Assembly: GCA_021792405.1 (NCBI GenBank) | Contig: JAJYUU010000022.1 | Coordinates: forward strand, 1 to 41,361 | DNA from: Actinomycetes bacterium | Lineage (GTDB): Bacteria > Actinomycetota > Actinomycetes > Streptosporangiales > Streptosporangiaceae | Reading direction: 5' to 3' | DNA length: 41,361 nt | The notes under the pieces: model-generated | Seen by the model: only the letters and a program-made list of their open reading frames with translations | What the model was told of the DNA's origin: nothing | Databases searched by the model: none | Part shown: positions 40,482 to 41,361 of the stretch, in pieces | Layout of the letters: each line of letters begins with the position of its first letter | Position numbering within the stretch: position 1 is the first letter of the stretch | Program-made: the position numbers and the translations under genes

Positions 40482-41361
40482 ATGACAGACCAGAAAGCAC
40501 TCCCGGCCGCGGACGCCGGAACTGAGGCACGCCTCGGCCACGCCACCACGCCGGCGTACGTCGACTTGTCTGATGGCCGCCCGGCCCGCAAGCCGGTCAT
40601 CCCTCAGCATCTGTTCGACGGCGACGGCATGGCCGGGCTTGCCCGCGGGGTCCGCCGGCACCTGCGCCACCAGGCCGCCGAGCACGGCCACCGTGCCGCC
40701 TACCACGGCGTCCGCTCCCCCCGCTACCTGGTCCTGATGCTGGCCTGGGCGGTCGTCGGGATCTTCCGCGTGTCCGGCCGGGTCATCCAGTGGTGGCACG
40801 CTGTCGACCTGTACAAGCTGGAGCATCAGGCCGCCGCTGACGGGCTGCTGACCGACCACCTGCGCATCCACCGGCAGGGCCGGGAAACCCGCACCGCCCG
40901 CGGCATCATGACCGGCGCCGCCGCTGCCGTGGCCCTGGTCCTGGTGCTGATCGCCGCGCACCTGGCGCCGTGGTGGGCGTGGATCACCGCCGGGCTGATC
41001 GCGCTGCCGGTGCTGGCCCGCGCCGGCCGGCCGGCGGGCAAGCCGATCGTCGCGCCGGCGGTGCTGCCGGCTGCGGTGCAGCCGCCCACGCAGGACGTGA
41101 TCACCCGCGCTCTCGGCTCCCTGGGGATCGCGGGGATCGACAAGTGGCTGCGGGAGGACCGGCCGCTGGTGTTCCCCGCCCCGGTCCGCGAGGACGGGCC
41201 GGGCTGGCGCGCCGAAGTCGATCTGCCGTTCGGGGTGACCGCGGAGATGGTGATCGAGCGGCGGGAGCAGCTCGCTTCGGGGCTGCGCCGGCCGCTGGGC
41301 GCGGTGTGGCCCGAGCCGGTCACCCACGAGCACGCCGGACGGCTGGAGCTGTGGGTCGGCA
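40482..41361 (+). CDS. FtsK/SpoIIIE-like conjugal translocase (partial)
   Basis: The first 293 residues are present; the gene runs off the right edge before the ATPase domain. A GGAGACAG ribosome site lies before the ATG at 40482. Two hydrophobic blocks are seen: about 85-108 (YLVLMLAWAVVGIFRVSG) and about 140-180 (MTGAAAAVALVLVLIAAHLAPWWAWITAGLIALPVLAR). Then comes a soluble part with DVITRALGSLGIAGIDKWL and GWRAEVDLPFGVTAEMVIERREQLASGLRRPLGAVWPE, which is typical of the region before the P-loop in AICE FtsK-like (TraSA/TraB-type) proteins. Such motors move double-stranded DNA between mycelial cells. Confidence 0.8.
   Translation, partial: MTDQKALPAADAGTEARLGHATTPAYVDLSDGRPARKPVIPQHLFDGDGMAGLARGVRRHLRHQAAEHGHRAAYHGVRSPRYLVLMLAWAVVGIFRVSGRVIQWWHAVDLYKLEHQAAADGLLTDHLRIHRQGRETRTARGIMTGAAAAVALVLVLIAAHLAPWWAWITAGLIALPVLARAGRPAGKPIVAPAVLPAAVQPPTQDVITRALGSLGIAGIDKWLREDRPLVFPAPVREDGPGWRAEVDLPFGVTAEMVIERREQLASGLRRPLGAVWPEPVTHEHAGRLELWVG

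Larger units (their letters stand above)
37312..41361 (+). mobile_element. Left part of an AICE-type integrative conjugative element
   Basis: From 37.3 kb to the edge the genes have the order usual for actinomycete integrative conjugative elements: a string of very small overlapping genes, a DUF2637 Spd-like membrane protein and an FtsK/SpoIIIE-like translocase. The replication initiator, excisionase and integrase that normally follow would lie to the right. The left boundary is set at the glnA1 fragment and is inferred. The right end is outside the window. Confidence 0.75.

Overview
The window is about 41 kb of high-GC DNA from an actinobacterium. The signs are a strong GC bias at third codon positions, GTG and TTG starts, an F420:NADP oxidoreductase, a SARP regulator, a 13E12-type HNH endonuclease, and the glnA2/glnE locus order known from mycobacteria and streptomycetes. 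The order could be Streptosporangiales or a relative, but the sequence does not fix the genus.

Layout. 1-5.5 kb: 3' part of a fused two-oxoacid dehydrogenase E1 gene (minus), then plus-strand housekeeping-type genes (esterase, Y-X4-D repeat lipoprotein, CutA, DUF2236 oxygenase-like protein, small membrane protein). 5.5-9.2 kb: a distinct, less GC-rich cassette with two exported proteins of unknown role, a SARP regulator and a DUF4232 lipoprotein. It is preceded by five direct repeats spaced exactly 11 bp apart, the signature of a SARP operator. 9.2-26 kb: histidine phosphatase, MMPL transporter, map, a run of three two-domain YbjQ-like genes, F420 reductase, panB, a DHA2 efflux pump with its TetR regulator, an MBL hydrolase, a two-component pair and nadE. 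26-33 kb: glnA2 and glnE, the nitrogen-control pair, pushed apart by a DUF222/HNH endonuclease and a VapBC-like toxin-antitoxin pair. A damaged copy of the start of glnE lies just before the toxin-antitoxin genes. 33-36.8 kb: phosphotransferase, AlkD-like DNA repair protein, secreted protein, methyltransferase.

37.3 kb to the end: the left part of an integrated conjugative element of the actinomycete (AICE) type. It has small genes chained by 4-base stop/start overlaps, a DUF2637 membrane protein and the start of an FtsK-like translocase. Replication, excision and integrase genes are not in view and presumably lie to the right.

Two observations about this element stand out. First, its left edge carries a short minus-strand fragment that reads as the C-terminal end of type I glutamine synthetase GlnA1 (FELYYDV then stop). 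It sits where glnA1 is expected from the Mycobacterium order glnA2-glnE-glnA1, which suggests that the 3' end of glnA1 is the attachment site. Second, the 3' half of the DUF2637 gene contains eight ACCGGT-centred near-palindromes spaced 12, 24, 23, 24, 24, 23 and 24 bp apart. Two 23-bp steps change the reading frame, so protein repeats do not explain the array. It looks like a cis-acting DNA site for transfer or replication, next to the FtsK-like gene.
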